A stretch of DNA of 64,000 bases. It comes from Desulfovibrio aminophilus (GTDB taxonomy: Bacteria > Desulfobacterota > Desulfovibrionia > Desulfovibrionales > Desulfovibrionaceae). Position numbers and translations under genes: made by a program. The stretch lies in NCBI RefSeq assembly GCF_023660105.1, contig NZ_JAMHGA010000044.1:62001-126000 (forward strand), read 5' to 3'. Below, piece by piece: positions 29,746 to 38,180 of the stretch. Every line of letters begins with the position of its first letter. The stretch's first letter is position 1. A model generated the notes under the pieces. It was given only the letters and a program-made list of their open reading frames with translations, was not told where the DNA came from and searched no databases.

Positions 29746-30663
29746 TCAGCAGGCGCAGGCCAGAACCTTTTCGATGGTCTTGAGCACCACCAACCCGTCG
29801 TCGCCGCTGATGGGCACGGGCGTGCCCTCGCGCACGGCGCGCAGGAACTGGTTCAGCTCCTCCTTCACCGGCTCGCGGTAGATGAGCGGCCACTCGCGCA
29901 CGCTGTAGCTCTTGTCGTAGGTGGAGAACTGGCTGAATTCCTTCACTTCCTGGGTCACGAGATTGGCCTCGATGTACTTGCTCTTGCAGGCCACGTGGAT
30001 CTTGCGCGACTTGTAGGGCGTGACCCAGTTCGTGTTGATGGAGGCCAGCACCCCGTTCTCCATCCGGGCCGTGATGAGCGCCGAGTCCTCGTGCTTGCCC
30101 AGGGTCTTGGAGGTCACGGCGTAGACCTGCTCGTATTCCGAGCCGGTGATGAAGCGGATGAGGTCGATGTCGTGGGAGCCCAGGTCCTTGATCACGCCCA
30201 CGTCCTGGATGCGCGGCGGATAGGGGCCCACGCGCTCGATCTGGATGGAGATGACGTCATCGCCCACCAGTTGCTTGACCCGCTGCACGGCCGGGTTGAA
30301 GCGCTCCACATGGCCGACCATGAGCGGCAGCTTCTTTTCCCGGGCCAGGGCCACCAGCTCCGCGCCCTCGGCCTCGGTGGCCGCCAGGGGCTTCTCGATG
30401 AGCGCCGGGATGCCCCGGCCAAGCACGGCCAGTCCCACCTCGTGATGCAGGAAGGTGGGCACGCAGACGCTCACCGCGTCCAGTTCCTTGTCCAGAAGGG
30501 CCTGGATCTCCGTATGCACCGGCACGTTGAACTGCTTGGCCACCTCGTCCAGGACCTCGCGGTTCGTATCCACCACTCCGGCCACTTCCACGCCGGGCAT
30601 TTCGCAGTAGTTGCGCAGATGCACCCGGCCCATCCAGCCGAGACCGATCACGCCGACCTTCAT
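29746..30663 (-). CDS. Gfo/Idh/MocA-family oxidoreductase
   Basis: NAD(P)-dependent sugar or nucleotide-sugar dehydrogenase, 305 residues. The Rossmann N-terminus is VGVIGLGWMGRVHLRN, the catalytic lysine lies in EKPLA (near residue 90), and the catalytic His region is HDIDLIRF. Relatives include UDP-N-acetylglucosamine 3-dehydrogenase (GnnA), and location next to lpxB would fit lipid A precursor chemistry, but the cognate aminotransferase is not beside it, so this stays a hypothesis. A Cys-rich last segment (VLACAC) is odd. Confidence 0.85.
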   Translation of the reverse strand: MKVGVIGLGWMGRVHLRNYCEMPGVEVAGVVDTNREVLDEVAKQFNVPVHTEIQALLDKELDAVSVCVPTFLHHEVGLAVLGRGIPALIEKPLAATEAEGAELVALAREKKLPLMVGHVERFNPAVQRVKQLVGDDVISIQIERVGPYPPRIQDVGVIKDLGSHDIDLIRFITGSEYEQVYAVTSKTLGKHEDSALITARMENGVLASINTNWVTPYKSRKIHVACKSKYIEANLVTQEVKEFSQFSTYDKSYSVREWPLIYREPVKEELNQFLRAVREGTPVPISGDDGLVVLKTIEKVLACAC

Positions 30664-30801
30664 GTTTTCACCGTCCCTCTTGGCGTTTTCCGGGCCGAGC
30701 CCGGGGGATTCAGGTACCTAACCGCTCACGGCGGGAATGGCAACCCGGCCGGAACGCCCGGCGCTCTTGCGGCCGAGGGCCGTTGCGGCTAGATTCCCCG
30801 G

Positions 30802-31926
30802 ATGGGCGAGAACACGAGCATCTGGATCAGCGCGGGCGAGGCGTCCGGCGACCTGCACGGCGCGCTCCTGGCAAAGGCGCTGCTGGCCCGCAACCCCGGG
30901 CTCTCCCTGGCGGGCATGGGCGGTTCGGCCATGCGCGAGGCCGGGGTGGACCTGCAATTCTCCATGCGCCAGATATCCCTGGTGGGCGGCACCGAAATCC
31001 TCACCGGCCTGCCGCGCATCCTCAAGCTCCTGCGCGACACGCGCCGGGCCTTCGAGACGACGCGGCCCAGCGCCGTGGTGGTCATCGACTGCCCGGACTT
31101 CCACTTCCACGTGGTGCGCCGGGCCCGCGCCCTGGGCATCCCGGTCTACTACTTCGTCAGCCCCCAGGTCTGGGCCTGGCGCTCGGGCCGGGTGGAGTTC
31201 CTGCGCAAGAACGTACGCAAGGTGCTCTGCATCCTGCCCTTCGAGAAAGAATTCTACCGCCTCCGGGGCATGGACGCGGACTACGTCGGCCACCCCCTGC
31301 TGGACCAGATTCCCCTGGCCGAACTGGACCGCCTGGAGCCCGAGCCGGGCCGGGTGGGCATCCTGCCCGGGTCGCGGCGCAAGGAGATCGAGGGGCTGCT
31401 GCCCGAGTTCGCCGAGGCCGCGCGCCTGATGGCCGTCGACCGGCCGGGCCTGTCCTTCTCCCTGGTCCGGGCCCCGGGAGTGGAGCGGGACATGCTCCAA
31501 CGCCTCTGGCCCGGAGACCTGGACGTAGACATCGTGGAGCCCGGGGACCGCTACGCCGCCATGCGTCGGAGCCAGTTCCTCCTGGCCGCCTCGGGCACCG
31601 TGAGCCTGGAGGCGGCGCTCATCGGCACGCCCACGGTCATCGCCTACAAGCTGTCGGGACTGTCCTATTTCCTGGCCCGGCGGCTCATCAACGTGAAGTT
31701 CATCGGCCTGCCCAACCTCATCCTGGACGCCAAGGTCTTTCCCGAGCTCATCCAGGAGGAGGCCCGGGCCCCGGTCATGGCCGCCATCGGCCGCATGTGG
31801 CTCTCCAACGGCACGAGCCTGGCGGTGATCCGCGAGGAGCTGGCCCGCCTGCGCGGCATGGTCGGCGAGCCCGGGGCGGCGGATCGCGCGGCCGGCATCG
31901 TTCTCGACGACCTCAAGACGCTGTAG
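30802..31926 (+). CDS. lpxB: Lipid-A-disaccharide synthase
   Basis: Peripheral inner-membrane enzyme joining UDP-diacylglucosamine and lipid X into the lipid A disaccharide (GT19). In its 374 residues the hallmarks are IWISAGEASGDLHGA at the N-terminus, YYFVSPQVWAWRSGR, YVGHPLLDQ and ILPGSRRKEIEGLLP. The start at 30802 is the first Met before the conserved block. It implies an LPS outer membrane. It is followed by a small gene after 9 bases. Confidence 0.97.
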   Translation: MGENTSIWISAGEASGDLHGALLAKALLARNPGLSLAGMGGSAMREAGVDLQFSMRQISLVGGTEILTGLPRILKLLRDTRRAFETTRPSAVVVIDCPDFHFHVVRRARALGIPVYYFVSPQVWAWRSGRVEFLRKNVRKVLCILPFEKEFYRLRGMDADYVGHPLLDQIPLAELDRLEPEPGRVGILPGSRRKEIEGLLPEFAEAARLMAVDRPGLSFSLVRAPGVERDMLQRLWPGDLDVDIVEPGDRYAAMRRSQFLLAASGTVSLEAALIGTPTVIAYKLSGLSYFLARRLINVKFIGLPNLILDAKVFPELIQEEARAPVMAAIGRMWLSNGTSLAVIREELARLRGMVGEPGAADRAAGIVLDDLKTL

Positions 31927-31935
31927 GAGTTTCGG

Positions 31936-32271
31936 ATGGCTGCCGCCTTGGAGGCCGTGCGCGCCTATGGGGATTTCCACGGGCTGGACCAGGAGAACGC
32001 GGAGCGCCTGCGCCCCGGCTCACCGTTCACCAAGATGGTCTTCCGCGACGGCGTGCTCTCGGTGGACTACGAGGGCTGCTACATCGACGTGGAGCCGTTC
32101 CTGGACGAACTGGTCCGATTCATGCCGCCCGAGGGCTGGGGCAAGCTGGACTGCATCGACCAGATCGAATGGCGGCTGACCCGCTACACCGTGGCGGGCC
32201 GGACCTGGACGGCGCGGGTGGTGAGCGGTGACCAGGCCGTGGAGTCGGTCCGGGACAAGGCTGGGGTCTAG
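31936..32271 (+). CDS. Hypothetical protein downstream of lpxB
   Basis: 111-residue soluble protein, not recognised. It is acidic in its centre (segment DYEGCYIDVEPFLDELVRFMP) and has no signal peptide or span. GC content matches lpxB, 9 bases upstream, so it is likely in the same transcript. Its stop codon lies at the exact edge where composition turns AT-rich, so its 3' end may have been altered by the island insertion. Confidence 0.65.
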   Translation: MAAALEAVRAYGDFHGLDQENAERLRPGSPFTKMVFRDGVLSVDYEGCYIDVEPFLDELVRFMPPEGWGKLDCIDQIEWRLTRYTVAGRTWTARVVSGDQAVESVRDKAGV

Positions 32272-32356
32272 TAAAATAACGTTGCACACCAACTGACAGA
32301 ACCCCAAAATCACACTGAAGTCTCTTCAAATTTTCTAGGCTAAGGGTATAGAAACT

Positions 32357-32737
32357 ATGCCAAGAGACTGCCCATTTTGCCTGGGAAACATCACCCAACA
32401 AATTCTGCATGCCAATGAGCATGCCTTTGCAATTCTAGACTTGTACCCGGTCAGTAAAGGGCATCATCTCATTATTACGAAACGACATGTTCCTGATTAC
32501 TTTTCGTTGACTCCAGAAGAGAAATCATCAATTGACAATTTAATTGGAGTAACAAGAGCTTCTTTGCTGTCGAGCGACAACTCAATCACAGGATTTAATA
32601 TTGGTGTGAACATCGGAGCATCAGCGGGACAGACAATTTTTCATGTTCACATTCATATCATCCCTCGAAGAGATGGTGATACACCAAACCCTCGCGGTGG
32701 AGTGAGGGGAGTTATTCCAACAAGGATGGGCTACTGA
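32357..32737 (+). CDS. HIT-family nucleotide-binding protein
   Basis: 126 residues. It carries the histidine triad HVHIH (residues 96-100) followed by IIPR, the mark of HIT hydrolases/transferases acting on nucleotide phosphates, and a CPFC motif at residues 5-8 that probably binds zinc. The central LDLYPVSKGHHLIITKRH segment is typical. Its composition is AT-rich, unlike the chromosome, and the stop is one base from the ATG of the HNH gene, so the two are translated together. An 85-base AT-rich leader precedes it. Role in a pair unknown; nucleotide-derivative processing for a defence or repair function is possible. Confidence 0.85.
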   Translation: MPRDCPFCLGNITQQILHANEHAFAILDLYPVSKGHHLIITKRHVPDYFSLTPEEKSSIDNLIGVTRASLLSSDNSITGFNIGVNIGASAGQTIFHVHIHIIPRRDGDTPNPRGGVRGVIPTRMGY

Positions 32738-32738
32738 T

Positions 32739-33551
32739 ATGACTCTAAAAAATTTCGTCTCCCAGTATCCCATTGAAAGCCATTCATGGCGGATTCTTTC
32801 AGATTCTGTATGTGTAAAGTCTGTTGACAAGACATCCATTAACGATTCAAATTCAGTGATACCAATTGAGATTAGAAAATATTTTTGCGCCGACGAAATG
32901 ACTCATAAAGACAAAAAATTCATTAAACTATTTTATTATCATGATGAGTTTGATGCTCGAATTGAGATGCGCGTAGATTCTCAAGAGAGTAAAGGAAGAA
33001 CTACCATAAGATGGAAATCAGACCTGAAGAATATCATCAATAAAAAATTCAAGGCTTATATTAATGATCTCAAAGATGAAAAGATGAGGCCAGTAATCAG
33101 GTTTAGCAAAGTCAAAGAGGACAGATATCAGATTGAATTAATTACTCCTCGTGATATTCAGAAAGATTCAGATAATCGGGCTGAAAAGTACAACGGGTCG
33201 CTGGATGGAAATATCGTACAATATATGGGAGATAGATACACTCGTGATCTGGCAAACAGGAAAGCGGCAATAGAACTTCATGGGACAAAATGTAAAATCT
33301 GCAATTTTGATTTTGAACAAGTCTATGGTGAACATGGTTCTGGATTCATCGAAATTCATCATCTGAATCCGTTGGCCGATGGAGAAAGACACGTTGATCC
33401 CCAAAAAGATTTGATCCCTGTATGTTCAAATTGTCATAGCATGATACATAGGCAAAAGGAAAAATATTTGACTCCAACAGAACTAAAATCAATGCTTAAG
33501 TTGTCTTACTTTTCTAAGATTGTTGAGAAAAAAACTCGGGAATCAGACTAG
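32739..33551 (+). CDS. HNH endonuclease-domain protein
   Basis: 270 residues with a C-terminal HNH fold: C185-x2-C188, the IEIHHLNPL core (H207, H208, N210), and C229-x2-C232-H233...H237. The zinc-binding and catalytic residues look complete, so DNA cleavage is plausible. The first ~170 residues, rich in Lys and Asp, match nothing I recognise and may be a sensing or targeting domain. It starts one base after the HIT stop. Its TAG overlaps the cold-shock gene stop on the other strand. McrA-like restriction or an unrelated defence nuclease are the main options. Confidence 0.85.
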   Translation: MTLKNFVSQYPIESHSWRILSDSVCVKSVDKTSINDSNSVIPIEIRKYFCADEMTHKDKKFIKLFYYHDEFDARIEMRVDSQESKGRTTIRWKSDLKNIINKKFKAYINDLKDEKMRPVIRFSKVKEDRYQIELITPRDIQKDSDNRAEKYNGSLDGNIVQYMGDRYTRDLANRKAAIELHGTKCKICNFDFEQVYGEHGSGFIEIHHLNPLADGERHVDPQKDLIPVCSNCHSMIHRQKEKYLTPTELKSMLKLSYFSKIVEKKTRESD

Positions 33552-33769
33552 AGCATAGAGGAGGATTCCTGGGGCACCACGTTCTGGGCCTTGCGCGCCT
33601 CGCTCCCCGACGCCAGCTCGAAGCTCACCCGCTCCCCCTCCTCCAAGGTCTGGAATCCCTCGCGCACGATCTCGCTGTAGTGCACGAAGACCTCCTGGCC
33701 CTCCTCGTCGGTGATGAAGCCGAAGCCCTTGCGCTCGTCGAACCAGCTGACCACGCCGTTGTGCCGCAT
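33548..33769 (-). CDS. Cold-shock domain protein
   Basis: 73-residue single-stranded nucleic-acid-binding protein. It has the CSD motifs [15 protein letters not shown] (RNP1-like) and VFVHYSEI (RNP2-like). A GGAGGG site precedes the ATG. Its stop overlaps the HNH stop by four bases, so the final residues (PQESSSML) may differ from relatives if the island inserted there. It is convergent with the HNH gene. CspA-family RNA chaperone is the likely role. Confidence 0.93.
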   Translation of the reverse strand: MRHNGVVSWFDERKGFGFITDEEGQEVFVHYSEIVREGFQTLEEGERVSFELASGSEARKAQNVVPQESSSML

Positions 33770-33915
33770 GGAACCCTCCCGCCGCGCCGGACGCGCGGAC
33801 GCAGAGGCAGAATACCCGCCGAAGGGCGGGCAGGCAAGGCTGGGATGGTGGGAAGGGGAAACCGCGCCGACCGCGCGGACGAACGACGTCGCGCGGGCCG
33901 CCGGAGACGGCCCGT

Positions 33916-34134
33916 CTAGCGCATGCGGAAGGTGATCCGGCCCCGGGTCAGATCGTAGGGGGAAAGCTCCACCTTGACCTTGTCGCCGGGCAGGATGCGG
34001 ATGTAGTGCTTGCGCATCTTGCCGGAGATGTGGCCGAGAATGGAGTGGCCGTTCTGCAGCTCCACGCGGAACATGGCGTTGGGCAAGGCTTCCTGAATGA
34101 CGCCTTCCACTTCGATGGCTTCTTCCTTGGACAT
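33916..34134 (-). CDS. infA: Translation initiation factor IF-1
   Basis: 72 residues, the full IF-1 length, with an OB fold ([19 protein letters not shown], then a [16 protein letters not shown]-like strand and [13 protein letters not shown]). IF-1 blocks the ribosomal A site during initiation. An AGGAGG site precedes the ATG. It follows the aor-associated genes by 108 bases and probably has its own promoter. Confidence 0.97.
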   Translation of the reverse strand: MSKEEAIEVEGVIQEALPNAMFRVELQNGHSILGHISGKMRKHYIRILPGDKVKVELSPYDLTRGRITFRMR

Positions 34135-34242
34135 GCACCCTCCTGAACTGGCCGGAATGGCGGACGATCCCGCCCGTAGCGGCCGAAAAACCGGATTATC
34201 CCTACCCTGTTCCCGGAAAAGAGGCAACACCCCCGAAAAACG

Positions 34243-34923
34243 TCACCCCGAAAACGGGACGGACCAGGCCGCGCGGGCCTGCTCCGCGAACCGCCGGACC
34301 AGGGCCTCGACCTTGCGGCCCGAGGCGTCCTCCAGGCCGGTGTGCGCATCCACCCCGGCCGGGCCCACCGCGCGCACCGCGCGGCCCACGTTCTCCGGCG
34401 TGAGGCCTCCGGCCAGGATCACGGGCCGGGGCGAGGCCAGGACCAGCGCCCGGCTCACGGACCAGTCATGGATCTTGCCCGTGGCGCCGCTGGCCCCGCT
34501 GGCCGGGTCGAAGGTGTCGGTGAGAAAGGCGTCCACGTGCGGCGCGAAGGCGGCCACGTCCCGGAACAGGGCGTCCTCCCGTCCCGGAGCCACCACCAGG
34601 CTCTTGATGAGGAACAGCCCGGGTCGCAGGCGGCGCAGCCCGGCGGCCTGCCCGGGGCTCACAGGCCCGTGCAGCTGCATGCCCGCGACGCCCAGGAAAT
34701 CCGCCAGCTCCGCCAACTCCCGGGGCTCCACGGCGTAGGTGATGCAGACGCAGGCCGCCTCGTTCCCCAGGCCACGCACGATGGCCGCGGCCTCCTCCTC
34801 GCTCACGTCCGGGGCGTGCACGTCCAGGCGCAGGGGAATGCCCACGTGGGTGGCCCCGGCCCGGGCCAGCATGCGGGCCTCGGCCAGGTTCCCGACCCCG
34901 GCGACCTGGATGATGCGCTCCAT
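34243..34923 (-). CDS. TrpF-like (beta/alpha)8 protein lacking the catalytic cysteine
   Basis: 226 residues, clearly in the phosphoribosylanthranilate isomerase family: GMQLHG at 81-86, an Asp136 in LTDTFD, ATGKIHDWS and PVILAGGLTPENV plus a final phosphate-site region. The N-terminal KICG signature is replaced by QVAG, with Ala8 where the catalytic base Cys should be. Canonical TrpF activity is therefore doubtful. It is the last gene of the aor set, 8 bases after a small Cys-rich gene, and no other trp genes are here. It may isomerise another phosphosugar or bind a pterin-like ligand. I withhold the trpF symbol. Confidence 0.8.
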   Translation of the reverse strand: MERIIQVAGVGNLAEARMLARAGATHVGIPLRLDVHAPDVSEEEAAAIVRGLGNEAACVCITYAVEPRELAELADFLGVAGMQLHGPVSPGQAAGLRRLRPGLFLIKSLVVAPGREDALFRDVAAFAPHVDAFLTDTFDPASGASGATGKIHDWSVSRALVLASPRPVILAGGLTPENVGRAVRAVGPAGVDAHTGLEDASGRKVEALVRRFAEQARAAWSVPFSG

Positions 34924-34931
34924 GTTCCGCC

Positions 34932-35159
34932 TCAGCCCAGGATGCGCGCCCGCAGCTCCTCAAGGTCCAGGCACTCGTCGCGGTAGTCGTAGAGGGCCGC
35001 GTCCCGGCACGCGCCGGAGCAGACCCAGGCGTCTTCCTCCAGTTCGGCGCAGCCTTTGGCATAGGCCGGTTCGAAGAGCAGGCCGCAGATGACGCAGACC
35101 CGCGTGGCGGTGTGGCCGCCGAAGGGCCGCAATGGACGATCCAAAGTGAGAACCGGCAT
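34932..35159 (-). CDS. Small cysteine-rich protein of the aor operon
   Basis: 75 residues with C22-x2-C25, C37, C47-x3-C51 and C63, suggesting zinc or iron-sulfur binding. No signal peptide. It lies between the HesA-like gene (12-base gap) and the TrpF-like gene (8-base gap), all in one direction. No family recognised; a small metal-binding accessory for cofactor or carrier chemistry is possible. Confidence 0.7.
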   Translation of the reverse strand: MPVLTLDRPLRPFGGHTATRVCVICGLLFEPAYAKGCAELEEDAWVCSGACRDAALYDYRDECLDLEELRARILG

Positions 35160-35171
35160 GCGTTCTTCTCC

Positions 35172-36011
35172 TCAGCCCAGGGACAGGGTTTCGAAGCTCG
35201 GGATCGAGAGGTCGGCCACGAGCATCCGGCCGTCCAGGGCCGGAGCCCGGCCGCGCAGCAGGCGCAGGCATTCGGCGGCCTGGAGCGTGGCGGCCAGGGC
35301 CACGCTCTCGGGCGGGGCGCCGAGGATGTCCTCGCCGGAGGCCTGCCCGGACCCGCCCAAAAAATCCGCCGGACCGGCCGCGCCGGGCAGCACCGTGGCC
35401 ACGAAGGCGGTCAGCCCGGCCATGGCCGCCGTGACCAGGGGGACGCCCGCGTCCCGGGCCGCGTCCTGCAGGGCCTTGCGCTGGGCCAGCCCGCCCAGGC
35501 AGTCCACGGCCAGATCAACGCCTCGGAGCAGCTCCCGCATACCCGCCTCGTCCAGAAAAACGTCGCGCACGTCCGCTTCCACCGAGGAATTGATCCGCGC
35601 CAGACGCTCCCGGGCGGCCTCGGCCTTGGAGCGGCCCAGGTTGTCCTCGCCGGACAGGAGCTGGCGGTTCAGGTTGGTGACCTCGAAGCGGTCGCCGTCG
35701 CAGGCCCGGATATGACCCACCCCGGCCCGGGCCAGGAGTTCCAGCAGGTGCCCGCCCAGGCCGCCCAGGCCCAGGACGGCCGCGCGGGAGTTGAGCAGGC
35801 GCAGCTGTTCCTCGATGGAAGAGGCCGCGTGGTTGCGCAGGTAGCGCTCGGGCCAGATGCCCTGTCGCAGGGCTGCCTCGTCCGCGTCCCGGACCGCGAC
35901 CCCGCGCCGCCGGGCGATTCCGCGTCCGGCCTCCAGGCCGAGCACCGGCATGGGGCCTCCGGGCAAGTCGCGCGTGACGGCGGCTGCCGCCACCTCGGTG
36001 GCGAGGTCCAC
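35172..36011 (-). CDS. HesA/MoeB/ThiF-family adenylyltransferase (E1-like)
   Basis: 279 residues. After an N-terminal extension of about 60 residues comes the ATP-binding GLGGLGG (81-87) and DGDRFEVTNLNRQLL (105-119), the E1-like core that adenylates the C-terminal Gly of a beta-grasp carrier. MoeB-type CXXC zinc pairs are absent, placing it in the HesA/ThiF group. GTG start one base after the carrier gene, so the pair is coupled. With the aldehyde oxidoreductase upstream, the likely task is sulfur or carrier activation for the tungstopterin cofactor; a thiamine or thiolation role is not excluded. Confidence 0.85.
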   Translation of the reverse strand: MDLATEVAAAAVTRDLPGGPMPVLGLEAGRGIARRRGVAVRDADEAALRQGIWPERYLRNHAASSIEEQLRLLNSRAAVLGLGGLGGHLLELLARAGVGHIRACDGDRFEVTNLNRQLLSGEDNLGRSKAEAARERLARINSSVEADVRDVFLDEAGMRELLRGVDLAVDCLGGLAQRKALQDAARDAGVPLVTAAMAGLTAFVATVLPGAAGPADFLGGSGQASGEDILGAPPESVALAATLQAAECLRLLRGRAPALDGRMLVADLSIPSFETLSLG

Positions 36012-36012
36012 G

Positions 36013-36240
36013 TCAGCCCCCGCCCACGGCCGGGAACAGGCCGAGGCGGTCCCCGTCCCGGAGCACGGTTCCGGTCTCGCCCTTGACCCCGTTGACGAAG
36101 ATGAGCTTGACCTCGGCTTCGGGCAGGCCGAGGCGCTCCATGACTTGGCCCACGGTCTCCCCGTCGGCCAGGGGAAAGCGCTCGGGGTTCTCGGGCTGGT
36201 GCGTGACCAGCTGGGCGAAGCATCTCACGCTGATGTGCAT
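36013..36240 (-). CDS. MoaD/ThiS-like sulfur-carrier protein
   Basis: 75 residues in a beta-grasp pattern (VSVRCFAQL-type first strand, KLIFVNGVKG, GDRLGLFPAVGGG). It ends in GGG, the end expected of a carrier that is adenylated and thiocarboxylated. The ATG at 36240 follows GGTGGGAG; a GTG three codons upstream is less likely. Placed between aor and its E1-like partner, it is probably the small subunit of molybdopterin synthase for the tungsten cofactor. Confidence 0.88.
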   Translation of the reverse strand: MHISVRCFAQLVTHQPENPERFPLADGETVGQVMERLGLPEAEVKLIFVNGVKGETGTVLRDGDRLGLFPAVGGG

Positions 36241-36289
36241 GGCTCCCACCTACCGTTTCCGCCCGGTTTGGTCAAAAGCGCCGGGCATG

Positions 36290-36323
36290 AAAAGGGGGCC
36301 CGGGGCATGCGCCCCGGGCCCCC
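36290..36323 (-). terminator. Terminator after the aor gene
   Basis: A perfect 13-bp stem (GGGGGCCCGGGGC against GCCCCGGGCCCCC) with a 4-base loop, followed on the minus strand by TTTT. It lies 24 bases after the aor stop and before the carrier gene, so either aor is single-gene transcript with some readthrough, or the downstream genes are made at a lower level. Confidence 0.85.
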
Positions 36324-36346
36324 GCCGATCGTCGCGATGAGAGCGC

Positions 36347-38077
36347 TCAGCCCACCTTGGCGGCCTGCATCTCGTCGGTGCTGAAGTCCCAGACCGTGTT
36401 GTGCGGGGGCAGCGGCTCGTTGCGGAAGAAGGCCGGGAGCTGGTCGTGCTCCTTGGTGAAGCCCGCGCCCTTGTTGAAGGCCAGCTCGTCCTTCAGGCAG
36501 TCCACGCCCAGGGCCACGATGTCGTCCACCGAATAGGGCTTGCCGATGAGCCCGGAGACCATGTCCGCGATGACCTGCAGGGCGTCCGGGGTGTCCAGCA
36601 CGGCGAAGGCCACGAACAGGCACAGGCCCAGGGAGTCCACGGCGGCGGTGGCCACCTGGAGGTTCTTGGAGATCTCCACCTGGCCCGCCTTGCCCAGGGT
36701 GTCCACGTCGCCGCCCACCTTGAGGATGTTCTGGCACACGGCGTATCCGGCGGTGTGGTCTCCGCCCATGGGGGTGGTGGCGTAGGTTACGCCCACGCCC
36801 TTGACCGCGCGCGGGTCGTAGGCGGGCAGGGCCTGGTTCTTGACCACGGGCACGCGGTCCACGCCGAAGGCCTGGGCCGTGAAGACCGTGCCGTTGCCCA
36901 GGATGCGGCCCAGGGGATCGCTGGTGCCGACCTTCTTGAGCAGATTGATGACGCCCTTGCCGTCGCCCCAGGGCACGAGCCCGGCCTCCATGGCCATGGC
37001 CATGGTGTTGGCCATCTCGATGGTGTCCATGCCGATCTCGTCGCAGGTGCGGTCCATGGTGGCGATGTCGTCCAGGTCGTCGATCAGGAGGTTGGCCCCG
37101 AAGCCCCAGATGGTCTCGTACTCGAAGCCGGTGGTCAGGTACTCGCCGTTCTTGTCGTTGTAGATCTGCGAGCACTGGATCACGCAGCCTGTGTGGCAGC
37201 CGTGCTTGTAGGCTCCCTTGCGGGCCTTGATGGTCTCGGTCATGGTCTCGCCGCTGATCTTCTGCGCGCCGTCGAAGCGGCCGGTGCGGAAGTTCTTGGT
37301 CGGCAGGGCCCCGGCCTCGTTGATGATGTTCACCAGGATGGCCGTGCCGTAGGTGGGCAGGCCCTGGCTCGTGACCGGATGGCCCATGAGGATGTCGGTC
37401 CAGCGCTTGCGGGCGACCTTGAACTTCTCGGGGTCGGCCATCTCCACGGCGTCCTTGGCCTCGGGGTCGAGGACCACGGCCTTGATCTTCTTGGAGCCCA
37501 TGACCGCGCCCAGGCCGCCGCGACCGGCCGAGCGGCTGGGACGGCCGTCGGGGTCGGAGAACTGGATGTTCGAGGCCATGAGGCACTGCTCGCCGGCCGG
37601 GCCCACCAGGGCCGTGACGACCTTCTCGCCGAAGCGGGCCTTGAGCACGTCATGGGCGTCGTAGTTGTACTTGCCCACGATGTCGGAGGCGTCCAGGAAC
37701 TCCACGGAGTCCTTCTTCAGCAGCACGGTGACGAAGGGCGCGTCGGCCTCGGGCTTGTCCTCGAAGACCACGGCCAGCAGGCCCAGCTTGGGCAGCTTGT
37801 GGGCGAACTGGCCGCCCACGTTGGACTCCTTGATGCCGCCGGTGAGCGGCGACTTGGCCCCCACCGAGGTGCGGCCGGAATTGGCCGCGCTCGTGCAGGC
37901 CAGGATGCCCCCGGCCATGACCAGCTTGTTGGCCGCGGACAGGGGGTGGCAGTCGGCCGGAACCTCCCGGCCCACCAGGCGCGAGGTGAGGGCGCGGCCG
38001 CCGAGACCGGCGTAGTCGCCCAGGTCCTCGAAGCGGTATTCCCGCGTGCGGGTGTTGATGCGCAGTATCTTCAACAT
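36347..38077 (-). CDS. Aldehyde:ferredoxin oxidoreductase (tungsten type)
   Basis: 576 residues, beginning MLKILRINTRTREYRFEDL at an ATG preceded by AGGAG-like sequence. Family features: the pterin-binding stretch SNVGGQFAHKLPKLG, SAGRGGLGAVMGSKKIKA, cluster ligands C294-x3-C298-x3-C302 and a distal C486. The C-x3-C spacing differs from the C-x2-C of Pyrococcus AOR. It oxidises aldehydes to acids with ferredoxin, linking to IOR-type reactions. The promoter and the 20-base dyad lie upstream; the carrier and E1 genes downstream are apparent cofactor partners. An upstream extension to 38167 is not credible. Confidence 0.93.
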   Translation of the reverse strand: MLKILRINTRTREYRFEDLGDYAGLGGRALTSRLVGREVPADCHPLSAANKLVMAGGILACTSAANSGRTSVGAKSPLTGGIKESNVGGQFAHKLPKLGLLAVVFEDKPEADAPFVTVLLKKDSVEFLDASDIVGKYNYDAHDVLKARFGEKVVTALVGPAGEQCLMASNIQFSDPDGRPSRSAGRGGLGAVMGSKKIKAVVLDPEAKDAVEMADPEKFKVARKRWTDILMGHPVTSQGLPTYGTAILVNIINEAGALPTKNFRTGRFDGAQKISGETMTETIKARKGAYKHGCHTGCVIQCSQIYNDKNGEYLTTGFEYETIWGFGANLLIDDLDDIATMDRTCDEIGMDTIEMANTMAMAMEAGLVPWGDGKGVINLLKKVGTSDPLGRILGNGTVFTAQAFGVDRVPVVKNQALPAYDPRAVKGVGVTYATTPMGGDHTAGYAVCQNILKVGGDVDTLGKAGQVEISKNLQVATAAVDSLGLCLFVAFAVLDTPDALQVIADMVSGLIGKPYSVDDIVALGVDCLKDELAFNKGAGFTKEHDQLPAFFRNEPLPPHNTVWDFSTDEMQAAKVG

Positions 38078-38139
38078 TATCCTGCTCCTTGGTTGAAGGG
38101 GTTGCCTTCCAGGGCCGGGTGACGTACCCGCTTTTGGAG

Positions 38140-38167
38140 AACATAGGTTCGGAGCATAAAAAGTCAA
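38140..38167 (-). promoter_or_regulatory. Sigma70-type promoter of aor
   Basis: Minus-strand TTGACT (38162-38167), 16-base spacer, TATGTT (38140-38145), about 60 bases before the aor ATG. The perfect dyad at 38181-38200 lies 13 bases upstream of the -35 box, where an activator would bind. Confidence 0.6.
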
Positions 38168-38180
38168 GAATATTTGATAT

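Larger units (their letters stand above)
32272..33551 (+). other. AT-rich island with HIT and HNH genes
   Basis: Sharp fall in GC from the stop of the gene at 31936 to the stop of the cold-shock gene at 33548. It holds two co-directional genes. The edges fall at stop codons of host genes: TAG at 32269-32271 on the left and the overlapping stop codons at 33548-33551 on the right. No integrase, transposase, tRNA or inverted repeat was seen at the ends. Acquisition by transfer is inferred from composition. Confidence 0.75.

Noticed and set aside
34243-34923. Canonical trpF
   Set aside because: The catalytic Cys is replaced by Ala and no trp genes are adjacent.
36241-36249. GTG start three codons before the MoaD-like ATG
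   Set aside because: It overlaps the ribosome site that serves ATG 36240.
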